From Azospirillum baldaniorum (GTDB lineage: Bacteria; Pseudomonadota; Alphaproteobacteria; Azospirillales; Azospirillaceae), in NCBI RefSeq assembly GCF_003119195.2, contig NZ_CP022253.1, positions 1,869,001-1,933,000 of the forward strand: a stretch of 64,000 nt of DNA. The letters are read 5' to 3'. Below the pieces are notes generated by a model that ran no database searches, was not told the DNA's origin, and saw only the letters and a list, made by a program, of their open reading frames with translations. Made by a program: the position numbers and the translations under genes. Positions 1 through 9,341 of this stretch are shown here, one piece after another (position 1 is the first letter of the stretch; every line of letters starts with the position of its first letter).

Positions 1-1
1 G

Positions 2-955
2 GCGGCCATCGCCACGGCGGAGACGGCCTTCCGCCGCTCCAGCCACGTCACCGGCGTGACCACCGGCCTGCGCGACATGGACCGCAAGCTGGGCGGCCTG
101 CATCCGTCGGACCTCATCATCCTGGCCGGGCGCCCCTCCATGGGCAAGACGGCGCTGGCCACCAACATCGCGTTCAACGCCGCCAAGGCGCACATGCGCA
201 CCAACGGCGGCGAGGGCGCGCCGGTCGGCTTCTTCTCTCTGGAAATGTCGGCGGAGCAGCTCGCCACCCGTATCCTGGCCGGCGAGGCCGAGGTGTCGGG
301 CGACAAGATCCGCCGCGGCGAGATCAAGGACAGCGACTTTCCCAAATTCGTGGCGGCCAGCCAGGAACTCAGCCGTGTCCCCTTCTTCGTGGACGACACG
401 CCGGCCCTGACCATCGCCGCGGTCCGCACCCGCTGCCGCCGGCTGAAGCGCACGCACGGGCTGGGAATGGTGGTGGTGGACTATCTCCAGCTGCTGCGCG
501 GCAGCTCGACCAAGGGCAACGAGAACCGCGTCCAGGAAATCTCGGAGATCACCCGCGGTCTGAAGGCCATCGCCAAGGAGCTGGAGGTGCCGGTGCTGGC
601 GCTGTCCCAGCTCAGCCGCGCGGTGGAAATGCGCGAGGACAAACGACCGCAGCTCGCCGACCTGCGCGAATCGGGCTCCATCGAGCAGGATGCCGACGTG
701 GTGATGTTCGTTTACCGCGAACAGTACTATCTTGAGCGCGGCGAGCCGGCCCGCCGGCCCGAGGAGTCGGAGGACAAGTACAACGACCGTTACGCCAACT
801 GGCAGAGGCGCTACGCCGAGGTGCACAACACCGCGGAGGCGATCATCGCCAAGCAGCGCCACGGCCCGATCGGCAGCGTCCGCATGTTCTTCGACGGACA
901 GTTCACGAAATTCGGCGACCTCGACACGACCCATGACTTCGGCCCCACTGAGTGA
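2..955 (+). CDS. dnaB: Replicative DNA helicase DnaB, C-terminal part (5' end outside window)
   Basis: Hexameric 5'-3' helicase that unwinds DNA at the replication fork. Only the C-terminal RecA-like ATPase domain is present. The frame is open from base 2, so the GTG at 56 is not the start; the N-terminal domain lies upstream of the window. Visible motifs are Walker A GRPSMGKTA, Walker B VVVDYLQLL and the DnaB stretch ALSQLSRAVEMREDKRPQLADLRESG (quoted in parts: SQLSRAVE and DLRESGSIEQDAD). The tail HGPIGSVRMFFDGQFTKF is typical of the family. The stop overlaps the start of alr by 23 bases, so the two are probably co-transcribed. Confidence 0.97.
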   Translation, partial: AAIATAETAFRRSSHVTGVTTGLRDMDRKLGGLHPSDLIILAGRPSMGKTALATNIAFNAAKAHMRTNGGEGAPVGFFSLEMSAEQLATRILAGEAEVSGDKIRRGEIKDSDFPKFVAASQELSRVPFFVDDTPALTIAAVRTRCRRLKRTHGLGMVVVDYLQLLRGSSTKGNENRVQEISEITRGLKAIAKELEVPVLALSQLSRAVEMREDKRPQLADLRESGSIEQDADVVMFVYREQYYLERGEPARRPEESEDKYNDRYANWQRRYAEVHNTAEAIIAKQRHGPIGSVRMFFDGQFTKFGDLDTTHDFGPTE

Positions 956-2069
956 TCCGCTGGCCCGCGCCGGCGCCGTCCTGACCATCGACCTCGGCGC
1001 CGTGGTCGCCAACTGGACGCAGCTCCGCGACCGGGTGGCCCCGGCGGAATGCGCCGCCGTCGTCAAGGCGAACGCCTATGGCCTGGGGGTGGGGCGCGTC
1101 GTTCCGGCGCTGGCCGCCGCCGGCTGCCGGACCTTCGTGGTCGCCCAGTTCGAGGAGGCGCTGGCCGTGCGCGCCGTGGCGCCGACCAACGCCCGTGTCC
1201 TGTCGCTGGGCGGCCTGCCCGCCGGCACTGCGCCCGACTTCACGGCCCAGCGCATCCTGCCGGTGCTGAACCATCTGGGCGACATCGCGGCGTGGCAGGC
1301 CCACGCCAGGGCGCAGGGAACGGCCCTGCCCGCCGTCGTTCACATCGACACCGGCATGAACCGACTCGGGCTTGGTCCGGACGAGCTGGACACGCTGGTC
1401 GGCGACCTCTCCCGGCTGGAGGGGGTGGATGTCCGGGTGTGGATGACCCACCTCGCCTGCGCCGACGAAGATTCGGTGATGAACAGCCAGCAGCTCGGGC
1501 GCTTCCGTTCGGCGATCGGGCGGCTGCCGGCGGCCGAGGCGAGTTTCGCCAATTCCTCCGGGATCTTTCACGGAACGGCCTTCCATTTCGACCTCGTGCG
1601 GCCCGGCTGCGCGCTCTACGGCGTCAATCCGACGCCCGCCGCGGAGAACCCGATGCGGGGCACGATCCGGCTCGACGCCCGGCTGCTTCAGGTGCGCAAC
1701 GTTGACAGCCCTATGACCGTTGGCTACGGTGCCACGCACCGCGTTGCGGCGAGAGGAAAAATCGCAACCATCGCAGTGGGTTATGCCGACGGATATCTGC
1801 GCTCGCTCAGCGGGCGCGGCCATGTCTTCGTCAATGGCGTGGCCGCTCCGGTGGTTGGGCGTGTTTCGATGGATCTGGTGACGGTGGATGTCAGCCACCT
1901 TCCCGACGCGGCGGTGACGCCCGGCGGGCTGGTGGAGTTGATCGGCCCGAACCGCCCGGTGGACACCGTGGCGAGCGAGGGCGGAACCATCGGCTACGAG
2001 ATCCTGACCTCGCTGGGCGCGCGTTACCACAGGGTCTACCGCGACCCGCCGCCGCCTGAGGTCGCTTGA
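933..2069 (+). CDS. alr: Alanine racemase
   Basis: PLP-dependent interconversion of L- and D-alanine, supplying D-Ala for peptidoglycan. The 378-residue protein shows the PLP-lysine motif AVVKANAYG (Lys45) and the catalytic tyrosine segment VGYGATHR (Tyr265), followed by IAVGYADGYLR and PVVGRVSMDLV, all in family order. Both domains, the TIM barrel and the C-terminal beta domain, are present. The ATG at 933 gives the usual start about ten residues before AVLTIDLGA; the frame stays open further upstream, but that part is only dnaB read out of frame. It overlaps dnaB by 23 bases and mlaE by one base (TGATG), which suggests translational coupling. Confidence 0.96.
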   Translation: MTSAPLSDPLARAGAVLTIDLGAVVANWTQLRDRVAPAECAAVVKANAYGLGVGRVVPALAAAGCRTFVVAQFEEALAVRAVAPTNARVLSLGGLPAGTAPDFTAQRILPVLNHLGDIAAWQAHARAQGTALPAVVHIDTGMNRLGLGPDELDTLVGDLSRLEGVDVRVWMTHLACADEDSVMNSQQLGRFRSAIGRLPAAEASFANSSGIFHGTAFHFDLVRPGCALYGVNPTPAAENPMRGTIRLDARLLQVRNVDSPMTVGYGATHRVAARGKIATIAVGYADGYLRSLSGRGHVFVNGVAAPVVGRVSMDLVTVDVSHLPDAAVTPGGLVELIGPNRPVDTVASEGGTIGYEILTSLGARYHRVYRDPPPPEVA

Positions 2070-2845
2070 TGGGTTTCCTTGCCGCCACCGGACGGGCCTT
2101 CCTGATCTTTCTGGAAGCCACCGGAAAGCTCGCCATGTTCACCGGCGCCGCCTTGTCGCACTGCGTGCGTCCGCCGTTCTACCCGCGGCAGATCCTGCGG
2201 CAGATGATCGACATCGGCTACTACTCGCTGCCGGTGGTCGGGCTGACCGCGCTGTTCACCGGCATGGTGCTGGCGCTGCAGAGCTATTCCGGCTTCTCCC
2301 GCTTCCAGGCGGAGGGCGCCATTGCCACGGTGGTCGCTCTGTCGGTGACTCGCGAACTGGGGCCGGTGCTGGGCGGCCTGATGGTCGCCGGGCGCATCGG
2401 CGCCGCCATGGCCGCCGAGATCGGCACCATGCGCGTGACCGAGCAGATCGACGCGCTGTCGACCCTGTCGACCAACCCCTTCAAGTATCTGGTGGCGCCG
2501 CGTCTGATCGCCGGGCTGGCCATGCTGCCGCTGCTGGTGCTGGTGGCGGACATCATCGGCGTGTTCGGCGGCTTCCTGGTCGGCGTCTACCGGCTGGACT
2601 TCAACCCGGCCTCCTACATCGGCCGGACCTGGGAGTTCCTGGAGCCGGTCGACGTGATCTCCGGCCTCGTCAAGGCGGCGGTGTTCGGCTTCATGGTGTC
2701 GCTGATGGGCTGCTACCACGGCTACCATTCGCGCGGCGGTGCCCAGGGCGTGGGTGCGGCGACGACCAACGCCGTGGTCTCGGCCTCCATCCTGATCCTG
2801 GTGTGGAACTACCTCATCACCGGCATCTTCTTCTCGACGAAGTGA
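2069..2845 (+). CDS. mlaE: MlaE-family phospholipid ABC transporter permease
   Basis: Inner-membrane permease of an Mla-type system that moves phospholipids between inner and outer membranes. The 258-residue protein has the MlaE/DUF140 hallmarks: an amphipathic N-terminal helix, then five or six hydrophobic segments, including GLTALFTGMVLALQ and the conserved stretch RELGPVLGGLMVAGRIGAA. The EIGTMRVTEQIDAL loop is the segment expected to contact the ATPase. The ATG at 2069 overlaps the alr stop by one base. mlaF follows ten bases downstream. No mlaD-type MCE gene follows in this window, so the substrate-binding partner must be elsewhere. Confidence 0.94.
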   Translation: MGFLAATGRAFLIFLEATGKLAMFTGAALSHCVRPPFYPRQILRQMIDIGYYSLPVVGLTALFTGMVLALQSYSGFSRFQAEGAIATVVALSVTRELGPVLGGLMVAGRIGAAMAAEIGTMRVTEQIDALSTLSTNPFKYLVAPRLIAGLAMLPLLVLVADIIGVFGGFLVGVYRLDFNPASYIGRTWEFLEPVDVISGLVKAAVFGFMVSLMGCYHGYHSRGGAQGVGAATTNAVVSASILILVWNYLITGIFFSTK

Positions 2846-2855
2846 GCGCAGACCA

Positions 2856-3659
2856 ATGAGCGAGTCCATGTCGCAGGTTCCCCCCGCTCATCCGCCGAAG
2901 ATTTCGCTGAAGAACGTGCACAAGGCGTTCGGACCGAAGGTCGTGCTCAACGGCATCGATCTGGAGGTCGGGCGCGGCGAATCGCTGGTCGTCATCGGCG
3001 GGTCGGGCACCGGCAAGTCGGTCATGCTGAAGTGCATCCTCGGGCTGCTGTCGCCGGACAGCGGGTCCATCCGCGTCGACGGCGAGGAGACGACGAAGCT
3101 GCGCCCGCGCGAGCGGGAGAAGCTGCTGCACAAGTTCGGCATGCTGTTCCAGGGCGCCGCATTGTTCGACAGTCTGAAGGTTTGGGAAAACGTCGCCTTC
3201 GGCCTGATCCAGGGCGAGCACATGCCGCGCGCCAAGGCCAAGGATATCGCCATCGCCAAGATGGGCGCGGTCGGCCTCGGCCCGGAGGTGGGCGAGCTGT
3301 TCCCGTCGGAGCTGTCCGGCGGCATGCAGAAGCGCGTCGGCCTCGCCCGCGCTATCGCCGACGAGCCGGAGATCATCTTCTTCGACGAGCCGACAACCGG
3401 CCTCGACCCGATCATGGCCGACGTGATCAACGAGCTGATCGTGAAGTGCGTGAAGGATCTGGGCGCCACCGCCGTGACCATCACCCACGACATGGCCTCG
3501 GCTCGCAAGATCGCCGACCGCGTGGCGATGATCTACCAGGGCCGGATCATCTGGACCGGTCACGCCAACGACATCGACCATTCCGGCAACCCCTATGTGG
3601 ACCAGTTCGTCCATGGCCGGGGCGAAGGGCCGATCAAGATGCAGGTGCGGGCGCTGTAA
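2856..3659 (+). CDS. mlaF: MlaF-family ABC transporter ATP-binding protein
   Basis: ATPase that powers the MlaE permease encoded just upstream. The 267-residue protein has Walker A GGSGTGKS, the Q-loop region FGMLFQGAALFDSL, the signature LSGGMQKRVGLARA and Walker B IIFFDEPTTGLDP with the switch His in TITHDMASA. The GMQKR form of the signature is characteristic of MlaF/Ttg2A rather than importer ATPases. The start ATG at 2856 lies ten bases after the mlaE stop, and the length is normal for the family. The pair probably acts in outer-membrane lipid asymmetry or toluene/detergent tolerance. Confidence 0.95.
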   Translation: MSESMSQVPPAHPPKISLKNVHKAFGPKVVLNGIDLEVGRGESLVVIGGSGTGKSVMLKCILGLLSPDSGSIRVDGEETTKLRPREREKLLHKFGMLFQGAALFDSLKVWENVAFGLIQGEHMPRAKAKDIAIAKMGAVGLGPEVGELFPSELSGGMQKRVGLARAIADEPEIIFFDEPTTGLDPIMADVINELIVKCVKDLGATAVTITHDMASARKIADRVAMIYQGRIIWTGHANDIDHSGNPYVDQFVHGRGEGPIKMQVRAL

Positions 3660-3762
3660 AGCGCCATAGCGCCGGTTCGTGCAAAATTAACCTGCCGCCC
3701 GGTAGGGTCGGCCAGAACGAACGCCGGCCACGACAGGCCGGCGTCCCATCGGAGAGACGAGC

Positions 3763-3981
3763 ATGGCGGACATCACCACGAACGGACTGGCCTTCGCGAG
3801 CTTCATGCTGAGCGCCAAGATTCTGGAGACGCTCCAGGCCAAGGGGCTGCTGACCAACGAAGAGACGGTGCAGACCATCAAGAACGCCCACGAGCAACTC
3901 CTCAAGAACGACAACCAGCTGTCGCTCGAAGCGGCCGACGCGCTTGCCCATTTCTTCGCTGGCCCGACCGACGGACAGTGA
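3763..3981 (+). CDS. Small helical protein of unknown function
   Basis: A 72-residue acidic protein with no signal peptide or membrane segment. The sequence looks largely helical: an amphipathic stretch around residues 8-28 (AFASFMLSAKILETLQAKG) followed by two more predicted helices. I do not recognise a named family. A clear ribosome-binding site (GGAGAG, eight bases before the ATG) supports translation. It lies 103 bases after mlaF, so it may be its own unit or the last gene of the alr-mlaEF run, and it is convergent with the NUDIX gene four bases away. Confidence 0.7.
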   Translation: MADITTNGLAFASFMLSAKILETLQAKGLLTNEETVQTIKNAHEQLLKNDNQLSLEAADALAHFFAGPTDGQ

Positions 3982-3984
3982 CCG

Positions 3985-4575
3985 TCACGGCGCCGGACGC
4001 GCCGCCGACCGCGCGAGGTTGTCGCGCAGGTCCGGCAGCAGGACGGCGCCCAGCATGGCGATGACCGGCAGCAGGGCGTAATCGCCCTCTGCCGCCGCGG
4101 CGATCAACTCCGCGCGGGTCAGCAACTCCAACCGCATCTCCTCCAGGTCCCCGGAGTCCGCCTCGGCCACCTTTCGGGCGTTGCGGGCGTGGAACATGTG
4201 GCAGACGCAGCCGCGCTGGTTGCCCTGCACCACGTAGGAGCCGAGCGCGGTCCAGTCTTCCGCGGCGTAGCCGGTTTCCTCCAGCAGCTCCCGCTTCGCC
4301 GCAGCCAGCGGCTCCTCACCGGGGTTCAGGGCCCCGGCGGGAAAGGTCTGGCTGACGCGCCGCGGGCCATGCTTGTAGGTGCGCAGCATCAGGACGCGCC
4401 CGTCCGCGTCCTCGACGAACATCTGGACGAAGTCCGTCTGCTCGACCTGATAGAAATTCTCCACCCGCCGGCCTTCCGGCGTCTCGACGGTCTCGGCGTG
4501 CACCTTCAGGAAAGGCCCGGCATCGAGCAGGGTCCGGCGCTCCAGGACCGTCCAGGGCTTCAAGTCCCCGCTCAT
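3985..4575 (-). CDS. NUDIX hydrolase (ADP-ribose pyrophosphatase-like)
   Basis: Hydrolyses a nucleoside diphosphate linked to another group. The 196-residue size and the layout (beta-rich N-terminus, YKHGPRRVSQTFPAG before the box) resemble the ADP-sugar pyrophosphatase branch, though the substrate is inferred. The NUDIX box is complete at residues 81-103: Gly81, Glu87, then REL and EETGY, giving all metal-binding glutamates. The ATG overlaps the stop of map by four bases (ATGA), so the two are translationally coupled. Confidence 0.88.
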   Translation of the reverse strand: MSGDLKPWTVLERRTLLDAGPFLKVHAETVETPEGRRVENFYQVEQTDFVQMFVEDADGRVLMLRTYKHGPRRVSQTFPAGALNPGEEPLAAAKRELLEETGYAAEDWTALGSYVVQGNQRGCVCHMFHARNARKVAEADSGDLEEMRLELLTRAELIAAAAEGDYALLPVIAMLGAVLLPDLRDNLARSAARPAP

Positions 4576-5399
4576 GCCGCGACGGCCCCGGCAACGGTCC
4601 TGTAGGGCGGCTGGGTGAAGCCCGCCGGCGACAGCGTGAAGATCTCGCAGCCCGTCTCGGTGATGCCGACCTGATGCTCGAACTGGGCGGACAGGGAGCG
4701 GTCGCGGGTGACGGTGGTCCAGCCGTCCGACAGGATCTTCACGTCCGGCTTGCCGGCGTTGAGCATCGGCTCGATGGTGAAGACCATGCCCGGAACCAGC
4801 AGAACCCCGGTGCCGCGCTTGCCGAAGTGGTCGACGTGGGGCGCGTCGTGGAACACCCGCCCGATGCCGTGCCCGCCGAAGTCGCGCACCACGCCGTAGC
4901 GGTGGGATTCGGCCAGAGTCTGGATGGCGTGGCCGATGTCGCCCAGATGGTTGCCCGGCTTGGCCTGCGCGATGCCGGCCATCATCGCCTTGTAGGTGAT
5001 GTCGACCAGCTTGCGCGCCTTCACCCCGATCTTGTCGCCGACGAAGAACATGCGGCTGGTGTCGCCGTACCAGCCGTCCAGGATCACCGTCACGTCGACG
5101 TTCACGATGTCGCCATCGACCAGCGTCTTGTCGTCGGACGGAATGCCGTGATTCACCACATGGTTCGGCGAGATGCAGCTCGCCGCCGGATAGCCGTGAT
5201 AGCCGAGGGTCGCGGGGATGGCGCCGTTGTCCCGCATGAAGGTCTCGATCAGCCGGTTCAGATGGCCCGTGCTGACCCCCGGCACCACCTGGGGCGTGAT
5301 GTGGTCGAGCGTCGCCGCGGCCAGCCGCCCGGCCTTGCGAATCGCCTCGAACTCCTCCGGGCCGTGCAGCGGGATCTTCCGCGCGTCCTTGTCCGCCAC
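4572..5399 (-). CDS. map: Methionine aminopeptidase, type I
   Basis: Removes the N-terminal methionine from nascent proteins using two metal ions. The 275-residue protein carries the metal ligands in family context: NVDVTVILDGWYGDTSRMF (two Asp), GHGIGRVFHDAPHV (His), FTIEPMLN (Glu) and FEHQVGIT (Glu). There is no N-terminal zinc-finger extension, consistent with bacterial type Ia. The start is a GTG at 5399 preceded by GAGGTGA at suitable spacing. It is divergent from radA across about 160 bases and coupled to the downstream NUDIX gene. Confidence 0.96.
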   Translation of the reverse strand: MADKDARKIPLHGPEEFEAIRKAGRLAAATLDHITPQVVPGVSTGHLNRLIETFMRDNGAIPATLGYHGYPAASCISPNHVVNHGIPSDDKTLVDGDIVNVDVTVILDGWYGDTSRMFFVGDKIGVKARKLVDITYKAMMAGIAQAKPGNHLGDIGHAIQTLAESHRYGVVRDFGGHGIGRVFHDAPHVDHFGKRGTGVLLVPGMVFTIEPMLNAGKPDVKILSDGWTTVTRDRSLSAQFEHQVGITETGCEIFTLSPAGFTQPPYRTVAGAVAA

Positions 5400-5558
5400 C
5401 GTGTCACCTCACATCCGTTGTTCATCGTGAATTCCGGGACAGAACCTACCACCGGAACAGCCGAGAAAAGCCCCAGCTTTTTATCACCTCTGCCATAGGA
5501 TTTAGAACGTCAGCTTGCTATATGTGGGGCGCTGCCGCTCCAACCAATCGCTAGACCT

Positions 5559-6959
5559 TTGGCAAAGCCAACCACCCGCTACGTCTGTCAGGCTTGCGGC
5601 GCGTCCTTCCCGAAATGGGCGGGTCGCTGCGATGCCTGCGGCGAATGGAACACCCTCGTCGAGGAAGCCGCCCCGGAAGCCGCCCCCAAGGGATTGGGGG
5701 TGGCGCGCGGGCGCCGGCTGGACTTCGTGGGACTGGCCGGGTCCAGCGAGGCGCCGCCGCGCCGCATGACCCGCATCGAGGAATTCGACCGCGTCTGCGG
5801 CGGCGGCCTCGTCCCCGGATCGGCGATCCTGATCGGCGGCGACCCCGGCATCGGCAAGTCGACCCTTCTCCTCCAGGCCATGGCCCGGCTGTCGCAGGAA
5901 CACCGCTGCGCCTATGTCTCCGGCGAAGAGGCGGTGGATCAGGTTCGGCTGCGCGCCGTCCGGCTGGGCTGCGCCGCCGCACCGGTCCAACTGGCCTCGG
6001 CGACCAGCGTGCGCGACATCGTCGCCTCGCTCGACGGCACGGACGGGCCGGAGGTCGTGGTGATCGACTCGATCCAGACCATGTATGTGGACAATCTGGA
6101 CAGCGCCCCCGGCACCGTCGCCCAGGTCCGGGCAAGCGCGCAGGAGCTGATCCGCGTCGCCAAGCGGCGCGGCTGCGTCCTGCTGCTGGTCGGCCACGTC
6201 ACCAAGGAAGGCACCATCGCCGGCCCCCGCGTGCTGGAGCACATGGTGGACACGGTGCTCTATTTCGAAGGCGAGCGCGGCCACCAGTTCCGCATCCTGC
6301 GCGCGGTGAAGAACCGCTTCGGCGCGACGGACGAGATCGGCGTGTTCGAGATGACCGACGGCGGGCTGGGCGAGGTCGCCAACCCCTCGGCCCTGTTCCT
6401 CGCGGAACGGCGCGGTGACGTGTCGGGCGCGGCGGTCTTCGCCGGCATGGAAGGCACCCGCCCCGTGCTGGTCGAGGTCCAGGCGCTGGTCGCCCCCTCC
6501 CCGCTCGGCACGCCGCGGCGCGCGGTGGTTGGCTGGGACTCGGCGCGTCTCGCCATGGTTCTGGCCGTTCTGGAGGCGCGCTGCGGCGTGCAGATCGGCG
6601 CCAACGACGTCTATCTCAACGTGGCCGGCGGGCTGCGCATCACCGAGCCGGCGGCGGACCTCGCGGTCGCCGCGGCGCTGGTCTCCTCCCTGACCGGGGA
6701 GCCGGTGCCCGCCGACGCCGTGGTCTTTGGCGAGATCGGCCTGTCGGGTGAGGTGCGCGCCGTGGGCCAGAGCGACGCCCGGCTGAAGGAAGCCGCGAAG
6801 CTGGGGTTTTCAACGGCAATCTTTCCAGCTAGACGGAACGGCAAGAAGCCGGGGCGCGGCGACACCGGCCTGAAATCGGTCGAGCTGCAGCAGCTCAGCG
6901 AACTGCTGCCGCTGTTCCAGGCCGGATCGGGACCCCGTCCGCCGCGCGGCCGGGATTGA
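5559..6959 (+). CDS. radA: DNA repair protein RadA (Sms)
   Basis: RecA-related ATPase that drives branch migration in recombinational repair. Domains in order are an N-terminal zinc finger (CQACGASFPKWAGRCDAC, residues 10-27), a RecA-like core with Walker A GGDPGIGKST, the RadA-specific KNRFG motif, and a C-terminal Lon-protease-like domain (VYLNVAGGLRITEPAADLAV). The length of 466 residues is normal. The best start is the TTG at 5559, which places the zinc finger at the usual distance from the N-terminus; no in-frame ATG or GTG lies before the zinc finger. Confidence 0.95.
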   Translation: MAKPTTRYVCQACGASFPKWAGRCDACGEWNTLVEEAAPEAAPKGLGVARGRRLDFVGLAGSSEAPPRRMTRIEEFDRVCGGGLVPGSAILIGGDPGIGKSTLLLQAMARLSQEHRCAYVSGEEAVDQVRLRAVRLGCAAAPVQLASATSVRDIVASLDGTDGPEVVVIDSIQTMYVDNLDSAPGTVAQVRASAQELIRVAKRRGCVLLLVGHVTKEGTIAGPRVLEHMVDTVLYFEGERGHQFRILRAVKNRFGATDEIGVFEMTDGGLGEVANPSALFLAERRGDVSGAAVFAGMEGTRPVLVEVQALVAPSPLGTPRRAVVGWDSARLAMVLAVLEARCGVQIGANDVYLNVAGGLRITEPAADLAVAAALVSSLTGEPVPADAVVFGEIGLSGEVRAVGQSDARLKEAAKLGFSTAIFPARRNGKKPGRGDTGLKSVELQQLSELLPLFQAGSGPRPPRGRD

Positions 6960-7015
6960 AGCGTCTGATTTGACACGAGCATCTGAAGCGAAAGCGCACG
7001 AGGCGTAGCGGCGTT

Positions 7016-7702
7016 ATGGACACCTTCCCGATCAACCCGGCGGATCTGGCCGTCATCGTGGTGCTTTTGCTGTCGGCCCTGCTGGCCTTCACCCGCGGCA
7101 TGGTGGCCGAGGTGCTGTCGGTCGCCGCCTGGGTCGGCGCGGCTCTGATCACGCTGAACGCCCTGCCCCACGTTCTGCCCATCGCGCAGACCTACATTCA
7201 TGTCGAGATGGCCGCCTACGCCGCGTCGGCGGTGGCGCTGTTCGTCGTCAGCCTTGTGGTTTTGACAATCCTGGGCCGCGTCGTGTCGCGCGGGGTGCAG
7301 AATTCCGGCCTTTCGGCGCTCGACCGCTCGCTGGGTTTCGTCTTCGGCCTGCTGAAGGGTGCAATCCTCGCCTCCGTCGCCTATCTCTTCTTCGCTTGGC
7401 TGGTGCCGAACCCGGCGGAACATCCGGCGTGGCTGCAAAGCGCCAAGACCCGGCCGATGCTGGTCTCCGGGGCCTCCATGATCTACGAGGTGATGCCGGA
7501 GTCGCTGCGCAAGGACGGGCTGGGCCAGATGGACATGGCGCGGGAGCGCGCGCGGCAGGCGGTGGAGGCCAAGGAAGCGCTGGACCGCCTGTCCACGCCG
7601 GTGCCCGGAGCGCCGAAGACCGGTGGTGCGTCGCAATCCGATACCGGCTATAAGGACCGGGACCGCGGCGACCTTGAGCGACTGATCCAGAACGCACGCT
7701 GA
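7016..7702 (+). CDS. cvpA: CvpA family membrane protein
   Basis: Inner-membrane protein of the colicin V production family. Its exact role is unsettled, but it often sits beside purF, as here. The 228-residue protein has four hydrophobic segments in the first 135 residues (for example LAVIVVLLLSALLAF and ALFVVSLVVLTILGRVV) and the family motif LDRSLGFVFGLLKGA. A hydrophilic tail of about 90 residues, rich in charged residues, follows. It lies 56 bases after radA and about 100 bases before purF, all on one strand. Confidence 0.9.
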   Translation: MDTFPINPADLAVIVVLLLSALLAFTRGMVAEVLSVAAWVGAALITLNALPHVLPIAQTYIHVEMAAYAASAVALFVVSLVVLTILGRVVSRGVQNSGLSALDRSLGFVFGLLKGAILASVAYLFFAWLVPNPAEHPAWLQSAKTRPMLVSGASMIYEVMPESLRKDGLGQMDMARERARQAVEAKEALDRLSTPVPGAPKTGGASQSDTGYKDRDRGDLERLIQNAR

Positions 7703-7802
7703 ACGCCGCATGGTGCAGAGTGCCTGTGAGTAACGCCCCGCTGGCAAAGAGGCCGCCGGGGCAATGCCCTTTGGTGATGCTGTGTATGACGAGGATCTTC
7801 CG

Positions 7803-9251
7803 ATGCTGACGACGCATCCGTTCGACGACGACAAGCTGCGCGAGGAGTGCGGCGTGTTCGGCATCCACAGCCATCCGCAGGCGGGGGCCATCACCGCGCT
7901 CGGCCTGCATGCGCTGCAGCATCGCGGCCAGGAAGCCTGCGGCATCGTCAGCCACGACGGCGACCGCTTCCATCTGGAGCACACGCTGGGCCTCGTCGGC
8001 GATCATTTCTCGTCGGAAGCCATCATCGGCAAGTTGAAGGGCCCGCAGGCCATCGGCCACGTCCGCTACGCCACGACGGGCGACACGACGATCCGCAACG
8101 TCCAGCCGCTCTACGCCGACTTCGAGTTCGGCGGCTTCGCGCTGGCCCACAACGGCAACCTGACCAACGCGCACACGCTGCGCCGCCAGCTCGTCCGCCG
8201 CGGCTGCCTGTTCCAGTCCACCACCGACACCGAGACCATCGTCCATCTGATGGCCATCGCCCGCGGCGGTTCGCCGGTCGACCGGCTGATCGAGGCGGTG
8301 CGGCAGGTCGAGGGCGCCTTCTCCCTGGTGGCGCTGACTCCGAACGAGGTGATCGGCGTGCGCGACCCGCTGGGCGTCCGCCCTCTGGTCCTGGGCAAGC
8401 TGGGCGACACCTACATCGTGACCAGCGAGACCTGCGCCTTGGACATCGTCGGCGCCGACTATGTGCGCGACGTCGAGCCGGGCGAGATGGTCGTGCTGAA
8501 CGAGCAGGGCGTGCAGAGCCTGCGCCCCTTCCAGCCGCAGGGCCGCCGCTTCTGCATCTTCGAATACATCTACTTCGCGCGGCCCGACAGCGTGATGGAG
8601 GGATCCTCCGTCTACAACGCCCGCCAGCGGATCGGCGCCGAGCTGGCCCGCGAATCGGGAATCGAGGCCGACGTGGTGGTGCCGGTGCCCGACAGCGGCG
8701 TTCCGGCGGCCCTCGGCTACGCCACGCAGAGCGGCGTGCCCTTCGAGCTGGGCATCATCCGCAACCACTATGTCGGCCGCACCTTCATCGAGCCAACCGA
8801 CCAGATCCGCCATCTGGGCGTGAAGCTGAAGCACAACGCCAACCGCGCCATGATCGAGGGCAAGCGGGTGGTGCTGGTGGATGACAGCATCGTGCGCGGC
8901 ACGACCTCAAAGAAGATCGTCGAGATGGTGCGCGCCGCCGGGGCGAAGGAGGTGCACATGCGCATCTCCAGCCCGCCGACCTCGCACCCCTGCTTCTACG
9001 GCATCGACACGCCGGAGCAGAGCAAGCTGCTCGCCCACCGCATGTCGGTGGAGGAGATGCGCGACTTCATCCAGGCCGACAGCCTCGCCTTCATCTCCCT
9101 GGACGGTCTCTACCGCGCCATGGGCGCCGAGCGGCGCGACCCGCAGAAGCTGACCTTCTGCGACGCCTGTTTCACCGGCGACTACCCCATCGCGCTGACC
9201 GACGCGCTGGACCACCCGCCGGTCGAGGCGAACGTCCGCATCCGCGCCTGA
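7803..9251 (+). CDS. purF: Amidophosphoribosyltransferase
   Basis: First committed step of purine synthesis: glutamine-dependent conversion of PRPP to phosphoribosylamine. The catalytic cysteine is in EECGVFGIH; as in many PurF proteins a short propeptide precedes it and would be removed. The N-terminal Ntn glutaminase domain has ALQHRGQEACGIV and NGNLTNA. The C-terminal phosphoribosyltransferase domain has the PRPP loop VVLVDDSIVRGTT. I chose the ATG at 7803 because GAGGA lies seven bases upstream, giving a 15-residue propeptide; an in-frame ATG at 7764 would add 13 residues. Confidence 0.95.
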   Translation: MLTTHPFDDDKLREECGVFGIHSHPQAGAITALGLHALQHRGQEACGIVSHDGDRFHLEHTLGLVGDHFSSEAIIGKLKGPQAIGHVRYATTGDTTIRNVQPLYADFEFGGFALAHNGNLTNAHTLRRQLVRRGCLFQSTTDTETIVHLMAIARGGSPVDRLIEAVRQVEGAFSLVALTPNEVIGVRDPLGVRPLVLGKLGDTYIVTSETCALDIVGADYVRDVEPGEMVVLNEQGVQSLRPFQPQGRRFCIFEYIYFARPDSVMEGSSVYNARQRIGAELARESGIEADVVVPVPDSGVPAALGYATQSGVPFELGIIRNHYVGRTFIEPTDQIRHLGVKLKHNANRAMIEGKRVVLVDDSIVRGTTSKKIVEMVRAAGAKEVHMRISSPPTSHPCFYGIDTPEQSKLLAHRMSVEEMRDFIQADSLAFISLDGLYRAMGAERRDPQKLTFCDACFTGDYPIALTDALDHPPVEANVRIRA

Positions 9252-9270
9252 CCGCCTGACCGCCGCCGCG

Positions 9271-9303
9271 ACGGGCCGGCCGCAACCCAGCGGACCGGCC
9301 CGT
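9271..9303 (+). terminator. Hairpin after purF
   Basis: A perfect nine-base-pair stem (9271-9279 with 9295-9303, arms ACGGGCCGG and CCGGCCCGT) encloses a 15-base loop. It begins 19 bases after the purF stop. Only a short T run follows, so termination may be weak or Rho-assisted. Confidence 0.5.
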
Positions 9304-9341
9304 TTGCCAATCCCGCTACCGAACATCGTCGAGTCGCCGCC